Shown piece by piece: positions 38,054 to 46,479 of a stretch of DNA of 64,000 bases (position 1 is its first letter; each line of letters begins with the position of its first letter). Source of the DNA: Alphaproteobacteria bacterium (GTDB lineage: Bacteria > Pseudomonadota > Alphaproteobacteria > Micavibrionales > Micavibrionaceae); contig JAJFGS010000013.1 of assembly GCA_021775995.1 (NCBI GenBank), positions 979,499-1,043,498 of the forward strand, written 5' to 3'. Below the pieces are notes generated by a model. It saw nothing but the letters and a program-made list of their open reading frames with translations, had not been told where the DNA came from and searched no databases. The translations under genes and the position numbers were made by a program.

Positions 38054-38128
38054 TGGTGCCCGGGGAGAGAATTGAACTTTCGACACGAGGATTTTCAGTC
38101 CTCTGCTCTACCACTGAGCTACCCGGGC
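38054..38128 (-). tRNA. tRNA-Phe (GAA)
   Basis: On the minus strand the acceptor GCCCGGG pairs with CCCGGGC and CCA is encoded. The D-arm GTAGCTCAGTGGTAGAGC, anticodon loop CTGAAAA (GAA) and T-arm GTTCAATTC are all present. The length of 75 nt includes CCA. Confidence 0.97.
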
Positions 38129-38251
38129 AATCCTGTGGTATAATCGATAAAATTTATAGGGTAATAAGGAATAGCTGGCAAGCCCTTAAGACCTTAAAAA
38201 CAAAGCTTTTTAACAAGGTCGTGGAATATGGCTTCCTTTTCCCCGTTGGCA

Positions 38252-38313
38252 ACCCCGTATTCATTACGGGGTCTCCTCCCAACCCCTAACAGACCCCGCA
38301 ACACGTGCGGGGT
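38252..38313. repeat. Paired-hairpin repeat, copy A
   Basis: ACCCCGTA (38252-38259) pairs with TACGGGGT (38265-38272). ACCCCGCA (38293-38300) pairs with TGCGGGGT (38306-38313). The GGGGTCT and AGACCCC between them are separated by 16 nt and can also pair. Copy B at 51596-51657 has the same layout and the same 16-nt spacer length but different loops. Confidence 0.8.
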
Positions 38314-38619
38314 TACAGGGGTTATAAAATACTTTGCCTTACCGCAGAGATGACGATCATTAAATCATTTATATGGCGCACGCTATGTGCTATACTCAGC
38401 CCATGTCCGCTTGGAAACAGCGGCACGGCTTGTGGGAGACATCGCAAGACGCATAGGCAAGGTTTCATCACGCCCGCCACAGAGATGACACACAGGTGAC
38501 TGGGTACTTCAAAACCATCAAACAAAGACAGACCACAAATTAGGCAGGCCACAAACGATAGAATGCTCTATCTGAAACCCCTCTCTATTTTCTCTCATTT
38601 TGAATTATGGAAAAATACA

Positions 38620-38657
38620 CCCCCCCCCCCTCCCCAATTTCCAGCGAACAAAAAGAG
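38620..38657 (+). repeat. Poly-C module, copy A
   Basis: A C11 run, then TCCCCAATTTCCAGCGAAC and AAAAAGAG. About 32 of 37 positions match the reverse complement of 51498-51534. The run is a slippage-prone tract. Confidence 0.6.
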
Positions 38658-38716
38658 TAACTCTAATTATTTAATAATAACAATAAGTTGTCGTACGTGA
38701 TTTGGGCGATTTGGGA

Positions 38717-39943
38717 TTATTCAAGAACTAAATTGAGTCGATCTTGGAGAGCGGGCGTCCGACGCTTCCGTGTTATCTCCACCAATCCTAAATTCGTAAC
38801 ACCATGAATTTGAACGGTGCATGGATCTTCCTGAACAATTTCTTGTAGCGCGTCCATGATTTGATCTTTTTCTTTTTTGGTTTTGAATTTGAGTAAATCA
38901 ACAATAATAATGCCACCCAAATTTCTAAGACGGATTTGACGACCAATTTCTTCCAACGCCTCTAAATTTATAACATGGTTCGAGCGTGTATCTCCGCCAC
39001 GGTTAATATCAATGGCATACAGCGCAGCGGTTTCTTGAATAATGATATTGCCGCCGCCTTTCATCAGAACATAGACTTGAAATAAATCTTCAATCTGATC
39101 AAGGATATCGCGGAAATCGAAAAGCCCTAAATCAAGTTCTTGGTTGGGTAACTCGATTGGTTTTACTTTGGTAACCAGATCTGGTGCATAAATTTCGCAC
39201 CATTCCTCAACCTCCTGATAACGCTCCATCGTTACAATCTCGATTGAATCAATTTGTTGCGTGGCTTGATCACTTAAAGTCCGCTGAACCGCATCAGGGC
39301 CCTCCATAATCAAGGCAGGGGTTGTTCCTGTTAAAAACTCCTGAAGCTGATCCCAAATTTCTTTAAGGATTTTTCCTTCACGAATTAAAATATCAGTTTG
39401 TGTATCTGCTGCTGATGCTCGTAAGATACAACCATTAATATTTTCTACATTGTTCAACATCTTCGTTAATTGCTTACGGCGTTTTTTTTCATAGATGCGT
39501 TTTGAAATTCGATTTTCATCCATCATAGGAGAGAAAATTAAATGGCGTCCTGGTAATGTAATATTCATACTGACGCGTGGAGATTTATCTTCAATGGTGA
39601 CATCCATGGTATCAATACGCGGTAGATACCCACTCTTTGCCTGCACGACTAAACAATCACCTGGTTGAATTCTTTTTCCAATAGCGACATCACTATTTTT
39701 TATGAGGATCCCATTTTTATCAAAAAGCCGTAGATCTTTGTTATGAAGTAAACCAACATTTTCACCATCTAGATCAACAAAGGCGGCATCCATCGCTTTG
39801 TCGATTTTAGTGACTTTGGCCCAATAAATAGAACCCCAGCGAACTTCTTCGTCGACAGGGTCAATTTCTAAACCATGCAGGCGTTTCATCTTGGTTGTGG
39901 CAACCCAAACACTGCCTTCCATCTCGTCTATGAGAATTTCCAA
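38717..39943 (-). CDS. rng: Short ribonuclease E/G family protein
   Basis: RNase E/G family endoribonuclease of 408 residues. The S1-like N-terminal region and the DNase-I-like catalytic core are present, with the metal Asp in YAIDINRGGD and the conserved RNLGGIIIVD. The protein stops where the zinc-link (CPxC) and small domain of RNase G would begin. This matches the short alphaproteobacterial paralogue found with maf and infA. It follows maf by 9 nt. Confidence 0.88.
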   Translation of the reverse strand: MEILIDEMEGSVWVATTKMKRLHGLEIDPVDEEVRWGSIYWAKVTKIDKAMDAAFVDLDGENVGLLHNKDLRLFDKNGILIKNSDVAIGKRIQPGDCLVVQAKSGYLPRIDTMDVTIEDKSPRVSMNITLPGRHLIFSPMMDENRISKRIYEKKRRKQLTKMLNNVENINGCILRASAADTQTDILIREGKILKEIWDQLQEFLTGTTPALIMEGPDAVQRTLSDQATQQIDSIEIVTMERYQEVEEWCEIYAPDLVTKVKPIELPNQELDLGLFDFRDILDQIEDLFQVYVLMKGGGNIIIQETAALYAIDINRGGDTRSNHVINLEALEEIGRQIRLRNLGGIIIVDLLKFKTKKEKDQIMDALQEIVQEDPCTVQIHGVTNLGLVEITRKRRTPALQDRLNLVLE

Positions 39944-39952
39944 ATAAGTCCT

Positions 39953-40540
39953 CTATTTTAAATATTGGCTGCTTTCTAGTATCTTTATTGTATCATAAAG
40001 AGAGAGACCAACAACATTGCTATATGATCCCGCGATGTATTTCACGAAAGCACCTGCTAACCCTTGAATAGCATAACCTCCTGCCTTCCCTTCCCACTCC
40101 TTACTCGCTAGATATTGTTGAATTTCAGCTTCACTTAAAGGCTTGAATTGAACCAGAGTTTCACAACAACGCGTGACAAGCTTACCTTCCGGATTGATTA
40201 CACTAATCCCACCATAAACCCGATGGCGATGGCCTGATAATTTCCTTAAATAGGTTTCTGCCTGCCTAACCGTTTCTGCTTTATCCAAGATCATGGCACC
40301 ACAAGCAACGACAGTATCCGCCGCCAACACAAATTGATCATGAGCTTGAGAATCTATGGCTTGGGCTTTTAACTGGCTAAGTCGCCGTGCAAGGTTTTTA
40401 GGTTTTTCACCCTTTATTGGCGTTTCATCAATTTCAGGAGAAATGACGTCATCGGGCGTTATTCCAACCTGCTTAAGAAGCGCCAATCGCCGTGGAGATT
40501 TGGAAGCTAAAATGAAAGGAAAATCAGGCTTATTTCTCAT
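39953..40540 (-). CDS. maf: Maf-family nucleotide pyrophosphatase
   Basis: Maf/YhdE-type pyrophosphatase acting on modified or canonical nucleotides such as dTTP and UTP. The 195 residues show the signature ASKSPRRLALL at the N-terminus and the catalytic VLAADTVVAC. It lies upstream of rng and near infA, the usual alphaproteobacterial order. Confidence 0.94.
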   Translation of the reverse strand: MRNKPDFPFILASKSPRRLALLKQVGITPDDVISPEIDETPIKGEKPKNLARRLSQLKAQAIDSQAHDQFVLAADTVVACGAMILDKAETVRQAETYLRKLSGHRHRVYGGISVINPEGKLVTRCCETLVQFKPLSEAEIQQYLASKEWEGKAGGYAIQGLAGAFVKYIAGSYSNVVGLSLYDTIKILESSQYLK

Positions 40541-40712
40541 TAGAGCACTCTATCCGAAATGAACCATTTGACAAGACACTATGAAAATTCTTTTAATAAC
40601 AAAGCTTTATAAGTTTTTATACCACTTGACGCAAATATCATGAGGCGAGTAGAATGTAGCTGTAAATGGTTGATTATAATAGTTATGTTTTTTGATTACT
40701 TTGGGTAATAGA

Positions 40713-41036
40713 GTGGCAAGAATTAATACAAATAATACAGTAGAAACTATTGCCCGCGCTTTGCGGCGCGCGTTTCGTCTGGCCGACTGCCCAGATGATA
40801 TCGAACCTGTTTTCCGTGAAGCCGCTGAGGGTGAAGGCGACGACGACGGTGCTAAATGGCACGGAATGTGCCCCATCGGTATCCCTGGTGCTAAATTTCA
40901 TGCCATGACAGGACAAACGGAAGCGAGCAATGATGTACGCCGAAGCAGAGTAGAAGGCAAGAGCTACCGTAACAAAGTCATAGACCGTGCGGATTACTAT
41001 GATTCTTTTGACAAAGTGAACTCACTTAAAATGTAA
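40713..41036 (+). CDS. Small hypothetical protein
   Basis: A ~107-residue soluble protein of unknown family. It has an acidic-Gly segment (EGEGDDDGAKW) and a polar C-terminus. The start is uncertain: GTG at 40713 or TTG at 40692. TATAAT at 40675-40680 is a likely -10, followed by a 7-codon ATG frame at 40685. It lies between maf and infA on the opposite strand and stops 6 nt from infA. Confidence 0.55.
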   Translation: MARINTNNTVETIARALRRAFRLADCPDDIEPVFREAAEGEGDDDGAKWHGMCPIGIPGAKFHAMTGQTEASNDVRRSRVEGKSYRNKVIDRADYYDSFDKVNSLKM

Positions 41037-41042
41037 TTAATA

Positions 41043-41261
41043 TTATTTTTCGCGGAAAGTAATACGACCTTTGGTCAAATCATAAGGCGTCATTTCAACA
41101 ACGACTGTATCGCCTTGAAGCACTCGAATACGGTGTTTTCTCATTTTTCCAGCAGCATGTGCCAAAATTTCATGGTCATTTTCTAATTTCACACGAAACA
41201 TAGCATTCGGTAAAATTTCGGTAACAACACCTTTAAATTCTAATAAATCTTCTTTAGCCAT
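41043..41261 (-). CDS. infA: Translation initiation factor IF-1
   Basis: A 72-residue OB-fold protein that occupies the ribosomal A-site during initiation. The sequence shows [34 protein letters not shown] and the C-terminal [11 protein letters not shown]. It is full length and typical. Confidence 0.98.
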   Translation of the reverse strand: MAKEDLLEFKGVVTEILPNAMFRVKLENDHEILAHAAGKMRKHRIRVLQGDTVVVEMTPYDLTKGRITFREK

Positions 41262-41350
41262 TCTTCTTCAATAATCCTCAAAACTAGCCATCTTATAAGC
41301 CTTTGACCTATAAAAGGCAAATAGCTTTTCAATTCCATCCCAAACCCCTA

Positions 41351-42004
41351 TTAAGATACCGCCTTGCGAAAAATCTTAATCCATTGCTGCATAGCCGTTG
41401 GAGCGGTTTTAAGAGCCGCACGGTTCACAACTAAATGTGAGGTAATATCTAATATTTGCTCGACTTCAGTCAGCCCATTGGCTTTTAACGTTGCTCCTGA
41501 TGACACTAAATCCACAATATGTCTAGCAAGCCCTAATGTCGGTGCAATCTCCATCGCACCGTTAAGTTTAATACATTCGGCCTGCACCCCACGCGCCGCA
41601 AAATGTTGACGCGTTAAATGAGGATATTTAGTCACCACACGAACATGGCTCAAATTTTTTCGGCTTGGTTGGCTGGCATATTCATTCGGTACCGCAACTG
41701 ACAAGCGGCAAGACCCAATTTTCAAATTCACGGGCGCATAAAGTTCAGAATAATCAAACTCCTCTATTACGTCAGAGCCAACCACACCCAAATGCGCCGC
41801 ACCAAAAGCCGTAAACGTCGCCACATCAAAAGCCCGCACACGAATAATATCCAAATTATCATGATTAGTAGTAAAACGAAGCGCGCGAGACTGAGGATCA
41901 GAAAAAGCGGCTTCAGGCTCAATACCGCATTTTTGAAGTAGCGGTAAAAGTTCCTCCAATATCCGTCCTTTCGGCACCGCCAATATAAATTTATCGGTTG
42001 TCAT
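41351..42004 (-). CDS. hisG: ATP phosphoribosyltransferase, short form
   Basis: First enzyme of histidine synthesis. The 217 residues are the short HisG form, with [10 protein letters not shown] at the N-terminus and the PRPP-binding region [14 protein letters not shown]. The short form works with the regulatory subunit HisZ, which is not in this window. It lies downstream of murA and the HTH gene on the same strand. Confidence 0.94.
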   Translation of the reverse strand: MTTDKFILAVPKGRILEELLPLLQKCGIEPEAAFSDPQSRALRFTTNHDNLDIIRVRAFDVATFTAFGAAHLGVVGSDVIEEFDYSELYAPVNLKIGSCRLSVAVPNEYASQPSRKNLSHVRVVTKYPHLTRQHFAARGVQAECIKLNGAMEIAPTLGLARHIVDLVSSGATLKANGLTEVEQILDITSHLVVNRAALKTAPTAMQQWIKIFRKAVS

Positions 42005-42084
42005 GATGTTGTTTTAACATGGGAGTTAAAAAAATCACAATTTATTTTATAATTATAAAAAAGCAAAAAACCCCTAAGAGAACA

Positions 42085-42180
42085 ATGGCGACAACGCCTT
42101 CTGCATCGATTTTAAAAATAGAAAAATCAATAGAAATATGGCATTTATGCAACAAATCTGACATGAATTTACCCATCTAG
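42085..42180 (+). CDS. Possible 31-residue peptide
   Basis: An ATG frame with AAGAG 4 nt upstream encodes 31 residues and runs into the HTH gene's 3' end. TATAAT lies near 42049. There is no homology or codon support beyond this, so it is a weak candidate. Confidence 0.2.
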   Translation: MATTPSASILKIEKSIEIWHLCNKSDMNLPI

Positions 42181-42599
42181 TTGACTTTCCGCATCTTAAT
42201 TCTTGGTCGATAACCAACATCCTTTAAAGCATAGGGTGTTAACTTTCGTATTAACCCTTTAAAATCATAAACGGTTCGAATATCGTCAGTTTTTACTTGC
42301 TCCTTTTCCTTGCTTAACAGCCCAAGTTTACAAAGCCTTTTTATAGCTCTTTGAACAGTTCTAACCTCAACACCCATATGCTTAGCGATAGTATGCAAAT
42401 GAGGATAAGGTCTTTTATCTGCGTACCACCAATACATACTTAAATTTATTAAAACCACCAAATCTGTAGGCGAAAGACCTAACTCTTTTTGCTTCTTTAA
42501 TAATATGTCTGGGAGAGGCTGATAGCCAGCATTGGCAAGTTCTTCCCACTTTTCAGAAGGGTTTATTAGCTCTTCACTTTCAACATCATCTTTAATCAT
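42177..42599 (-). CDS. Winged-helix / HTH protein
   Basis: A ~140-residue protein with a helix-turn-helix segment (TIAKHMGVEVRTVQRAIKRLCKLG) like those of phage or plasmid replication-initiator and DnaD-type proteins. The role is unknown, probably DNA binding. The ATG at 42599 is preferred. The upstream TTG frame crosses an extended -10 (TGC TTAAAT) whose +1 would be that ATG, but GGAG just before it may also serve as a ribosome binding site. Confidence 0.7.
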   Translation of the reverse strand: MIKDDVESEELINPSEKWEELANAGYQPLPDILLKKQKELGLSPTDLVVLINLSMYWWYADKRPYPHLHTIAKHMGVEVRTVQRAIKRLCKLGLLSKEKEQVKTDDIRTVYDFKGLIRKLTPYALKDVGYRPRIKMRKVN

Positions 42600-42703
42600 G
42601 CTCCAATTTAAGCACAAAAAACACAAGGAATAAATATATCTGTTTATTAAATGACAAAAATGTCGTTTTATTTTTAATCGGCTTCATTTTTTATATTATC
42701 TGA

Positions 42704-44008
42704 TTACTTAATACGTTCTATCTGTGCGCCGACAGCCGTAAGCTTATCAACAATGTTCTCATAACCGCGATCAAGATGATAGATACGATTAATGATTGTT
42801 TCCCCTTCGGCAACAAGACCTGCCAAAACCAAGGCCACACTGGCGCGTAAGTCAGTCGCCATAACTTCAGCACCTTTCAGCTTTTCCACCCCACGAATAA
42901 TCGCTGAATTTCCTTTCACGGTGATATTCGCCCCCATACGTATTAGTTCAGGTACATGCATAAATCTATTTTCAAAAATCGTTTCTGAAATCATCCCCGC
43001 ACCATCACATAATGTGAGCATGGTCATAAATTGCGCTTGCAAATCTGTGGCTAAACCAGGATAAGCTTCCGTCATAATATCAACGCCTTTAATTTTTGCG
43101 CCATTTCTACGCACAATAATATCATCACCATTTTGTTCGATAAACATGCCCGCTTCTTTTAAAGGTGAAATCAACGCCGATAAAAAATCAAGACGTGTAT
43201 TTTTGAGGTGAAGCTCACCACCGCACAAGCCAACCGCACACATATAAGTTCCTGTTTCAATACGGTCAGGGATAACACTATGCATTGTACCACTTAATTT
43301 TTGAACACCTTGAATGTGAATTTCTGATGTACCGAGACCTTCTATTTTTGCTCCCATTTTAATAAGTGCTTCGCCTTGGTCGACAATTTCTGGCTCACGT
43401 GCCGCATTTCTTAAAATTGTTTCGCCATTCGCCAACGTTGCTGCCATCATCAAATTTTCTGTCGCGCCGACAGACACGAGTGGAAATGTAATATCGGCTC
43501 CCTTCAATCCACCATCAGGGGCAGTCGCCTTCACATAGCCATCTTCCAGCTCAATAGTTGCCCCCATGGCTTCAAAGCCTTTCAAATGCAAATCAACTGG
43601 ACGAGCGCCCAACGCACACCCCCCTGGCAAAGACACATGAGCAATATGTTGGCGTGCAAGCAAAGGCCCTAAAACCAAGATACTGGCACGCATTTTACGC
43701 ACCAACTCATAAGGCGCAATATGGCTCGTGATTTTTTTGGCATGTAAAGTTGCAACAGAGTTTTCTTTATCCAAATTAATTTGAACACCCAAAGCCTCAA
43801 GAACTTGAGAAAGCGTTGCCACATCACGCAATGTCACAGGCATGTTTTTTAATATGAACGGTTCATCCGTCAACAAACTGGCACACATATGTTTTAATGC
43901 CGCATTTTTTGCGCCACTAATTTTGATATCACCATTTAATTTTACACCGCCAACAACGCGCATTTTATCCATGCCACTTGTTGCGCTGGTTGATATATCT
44001 TGATTCAT
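42704..44008 (-). CDS. murA: UDP-N-acetylglucosamine 1-carboxyvinyltransferase
   Basis: First committed step of peptidoglycan synthesis. The active-site Cys lies in LPGGCALGARP, and Lys in the N-terminal SGAKNAALK. I choose the ATG at 44008 (AGAAG 5 nt upstream), giving 434 residues; an ATG at 44044 would add 12 residues and starts 2 nt after the dcd stop. The N-terminal ~15 residues before MRVVGGVKL are unusual for the family. Confidence 0.95.
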   Translation of the reverse strand: MNQDISTSATSGMDKMRVVGGVKLNGDIKISGAKNAALKHMCASLLTDEPFILKNMPVTLRDVATLSQVLEALGVQINLDKENSVATLHAKKITSHIAPYELVRKMRASILVLGPLLARQHIAHVSLPGGCALGARPVDLHLKGFEAMGATIELEDGYVKATAPDGGLKGADITFPLVSVGATENLMMAATLANGETILRNAAREPEIVDQGEALIKMGAKIEGLGTSEIHIQGVQKLSGTMHSVIPDRIETGTYMCAVGLCGGELHLKNTRLDFLSALISPLKEAGMFIEQNGDDIIVRRNGAKIKGVDIMTEAYPGLATDLQAQFMTMLTLCDGAGMISETIFENRFMHVPELIRMGANITVKGNSAIIRGVEKLKGAEVMATDLRASVALVLAGLVAEGETIINRIYHLDRGYENIVDKLTAVGAQIERIK

Positions 44009-44045
44009 ATTATCTTCTAATTTTCTTAAAGGTTCTACTGACATA

Positions 44046-44651
44046 TTATTTTTTGATTTTTGGCAAGGTCACACCTTGTTGACCCATATATTTACCCGCA
44101 CGATCAGCATAAGACACCTCACAACCGCTGGAACCCTTGAAAAACAAGAACTGTGCGACACCTTCATTGGCATAGACCTTAGCAGGCAATGGTGTTGAAT
44201 TTGAAATCTCTAACGTCACATGTCCTTCCCAACCTGGCTCCAATGGTGTGACATTCACAATCAAACCACAACGTGCATAAGTACTTTTACCAAGACAAAC
44301 CACCAACACATCTTTTGGAATACGAAAATATTCAACACTTCTGGTCAAGACAAAACTATTCGGTGGAATGATACAAACATCTGTTTTTCGATCAACAAAG
44401 CTATCACTGGTAAAGTTCTTCGGATCAACGATAGCATTATCAACGTTGGTAAAAATTTTAAACTCATTTGAACAACGTGAATCATACCCATAAGAAGAAA
44501 GACCATAAGAAATTTTTCCCTCCGCCGTTTGTTTTTCAACGAAAGGATCAATCATACCGTGATTCAACGCCTGCTCGCGAATCCAATGATCTGGCATAAT
44601 GCCGGGCATGTGCTCAATAGCCTCTTGTACATCTGTCTTAAGATTTTGCAT
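44046..44651 (-). CDS. dcd: dCTP deaminase
   Basis: A trimeric dCTP deaminase that makes dUTP for thymidylate synthesis. The 201 residues show [28 protein letters not shown] with the catalytic Glu, and [13 protein letters not shown]. It starts 3 nt after the preceding 46-residue gene and is followed by murA; the three are likely cotranscribed. Confidence 0.96.
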   Translation of the reverse strand: MQNLKTDVQEAIEHMPGIMPDHWIREQALNHGMIDPFVEKQTAEGKISYGLSSYGYDSRCSNEFKIFTNVDNAIVDPKNFTSDSFVDRKTDVCIIPPNSFVLTRSVEYFRIPKDVLVVCLGKSTYARCGLIVNVTPLEPGWEGHVTLEISNSTPLPAKVYANEGVAQFLFFKGSSGCEVSYADRAGKYMGQQGVTLPKIKK

Positions 44652-44653
44652 CT

Positions 44654-44794
44654 CTAATCTTCCTTCTTCTCTGCCTGTTTATTCTGTTCTGGCTGCTTCG
44701 TATCCTTGATAAACGCCTTACGCTTTTTAAGGTTATCCCGCAGAGCGGCGGCACGTTTATCTGCCTTTTGCTGTACTTTTTGACTTACCGCCAT
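44654..44794 (-). CDS. Small basic protein upstream of dcd (46 aa)
   Basis: A 46-residue protein, very rich in Lys, Gln and Ala. The centre reads [16 protein letters not shown], a pattern I recall for small conserved alphaproteobacterial proteins near murA. AGGGGG lies 5 nt before the ATG and its stop is 2 nt before dcd. The function is unknown; binding to nucleic acid is possible from its charge. Confidence 0.7.
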   Translation of the reverse strand: MAVSQKVQQKADKRAAALRDNLKKRKAFIKDTKQPEQNKQAEKKED

Positions 44795-44918
44795 GGCAAC
44801 CCCCTGCTTATTTACGAAACTTCTTAAAATTAGGGGAAACTATAGGCAAAAGAGGCGTGACATACCAGACAAAATATTATAGTTTGCGCAAGTATTTTAG
44901 CCTGTTTTCTTAAGGTTA

Positions 44919-44993
<75 letters not shown>

Positions 44994-44994
44994 C

Positions 44995-46479
44995 TTATTC
45001 ATTATGCAGTAAAACGCGGTCAATCTCTTGTGACCATTTGGCTAAATAGGCTTGGCGTTTTTCATCCAACATATTAGGCGTATATGTCTTGGCCATCTTC
45101 CATCCCGATGAGATATCATCAAGGTCTTTGAACAAACCTATATGAAGCCCTGCCAAATACGCCGCCCCCAAAGCCGTTGTCTCGGTAATCTTTGGCACTT
45201 CAACCACACAATTTAAAATATCTGCTAAAAACTGACAAACAAACGCGTTGTTAGAAAGCCCCCCATCGATGCGTAAATTTTGAATCTCAAACCCCGTATC
45301 ATTTTGAAAGGCAGATATAAGATCATGAGTTTGAAATGCCTGCGCCTCTAGCGCAGCGCGTGTGATATGCGCCTTTGTACTCTCACGACTTAAACCTGTA
45401 ATTGCTGCTTTTGCATTTGGATTCCAATAAGGCGCACCAAGACCCGTAAAAGCAGGCACAAAATAAACATCATTGTTATCTTCGACAGAAATCGCAAGCG
45501 CTTCACTCTCTGCTGCATCTTTAAAAAATTCAAGGTTATCACGCAACCATTGTATCGCCGCCCCCGCAACAAAAATTGATCCTTCCATCGCATAGGTTAC
45601 TTTGCCATCCAATTGATAGGCAATCGTCGTCAGTAATTTATTTTGCGATATTTTGAATTCCTGACCAATATTCATCAGCGCAAAACAACCAGTTCCGTAA
45701 GTTGACTTCACCATACCTTTGTCAAAACAAGCTTGACCAACAGTTGCGGCCTGCTGGTCTCCCGCCATACCCGTAATTGGAATTTGTTGGTTACCAATAT
45801 CTGCAACACCAAAATCATGGCAATTATTTTCTACACACGGTAAAAGGCATTCAGGAATGTCAAATAAATCTAGAAGCTCTTTATCCCACGCACCGTCTTT
45901 AATATTATAAATCATGGTTCGTGATGCATTGGTAGCATCTGTAGCATGGGTTTTACCGCCTGTTAAATTCCACAATAAAAAACAATCTATTGTTCCGAAC
46001 AACAACTCCCCTGCCTCAGCCCGTTTACGAACGCCTTCTACATTATCTAAAATCCATTTTATTTTTGTTGCTGAAAAATATGGATCAAGAAGAAGTCCAG
46101 TTTTTGCCGTTATCTTTTTTTCTAAACCCTGCTCTTTTAACTCTGCGCAGTAATCCGCCGTGCGTCTATCTTGCCAAACAATCGCATTGTAAACAGGCTT
46201 CCCTGTTTTTTTATCCCAAATAATAGTTGTTTCACGTTGATTGGTAATGCCTATGGCGGCAATATTATCGGCGACATCTTCTTTAAGTATTTCTTCAACG
46301 GCCCATTTTGTATCATGCCAAATATCATTAGCATCCTGCTCTACCCAACCTTTATGCGGATAAAATAACGTTAATTCTTTTTGCTTAATCGATAAAATAT
46401 CACCTGCGTTAGAAAATAAGATTGCACGAGAACTTGTCGTACCCTGATCTATTGCTAATATTGCTTTAGGCGGTGGCAT
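44995..46479 (-). CDS. glpK: Glycerol kinase
   Basis: FGGY kinase that makes glycerol-3-phosphate. The 494 residues show AIDQGTTSSRAILF at the N-terminus, the WEQDxxDIW-like VEQDANDIW and TNQRETTIIWD. The start overlaps glpD by 14 nt, so the two are one unit. No glycerol facilitator is seen here. Confidence 0.97.
   Translation of the reverse strand: MPPPKAILAIDQGTTSSRAILFSNAGDILSIKQKELTLFYPHKGWVEQDANDIWHDTKWAVEEILKEDVADNIAAIGITNQRETTIIWDKKTGKPVYNAIVWQDRRTADYCAELKEQGLEKKITAKTGLLLDPYFSATKIKWILDNVEGVRKRAEAGELLFGTIDCFLLWNLTGGKTHATDATNASRTMIYNIKDGAWDKELLDLFDIPECLLPCVENNCHDFGVADIGNQQIPITGMAGDQQAATVGQACFDKGMVKSTYGTGCFALMNIGQEFKISQNKLLTTIAYQLDGKVTYAMEGSIFVAGAAIQWLRDNLEFFKDAAESEALAISVEDNNDVYFVPAFTGLGAPYWNPNAKAAITGLSRESTKAHITRAALEAQAFQTHDLISAFQNDTGFEIQNLRIDGGLSNNAFVCQFLADILNCVVEVPKITETTALGAAYLAGLHIGLFKDLDDISSGWKMAKTYTPNMLDEKRQAYLAKWSQEIDRVLLHNE

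Larger units (their letters stand above)
38129..38716. other. Gene-free region with repeats
   Basis: No convincing gene is seen. It holds the paired-hairpin repeat at 38252-38313, two spaced CAGAGATGAC copies (near 38345 and 38481), and a run of 11 C at 38620-38630 inside a module also found inverted at 51498-51534. It ends with the rng stop. Confidence 0.6.

Noticed and set aside
35384..38128. Complete prophage or integrative element
   Set aside because: No integrase, transposase or attachment-site duplication of the tRNA-Phe end was found.
38305..38499. 64-residue plus-strand frame in the gene-free region
   Set aside because: It runs through the repeat, has no ribosome binding site and no recognisable protein pattern.
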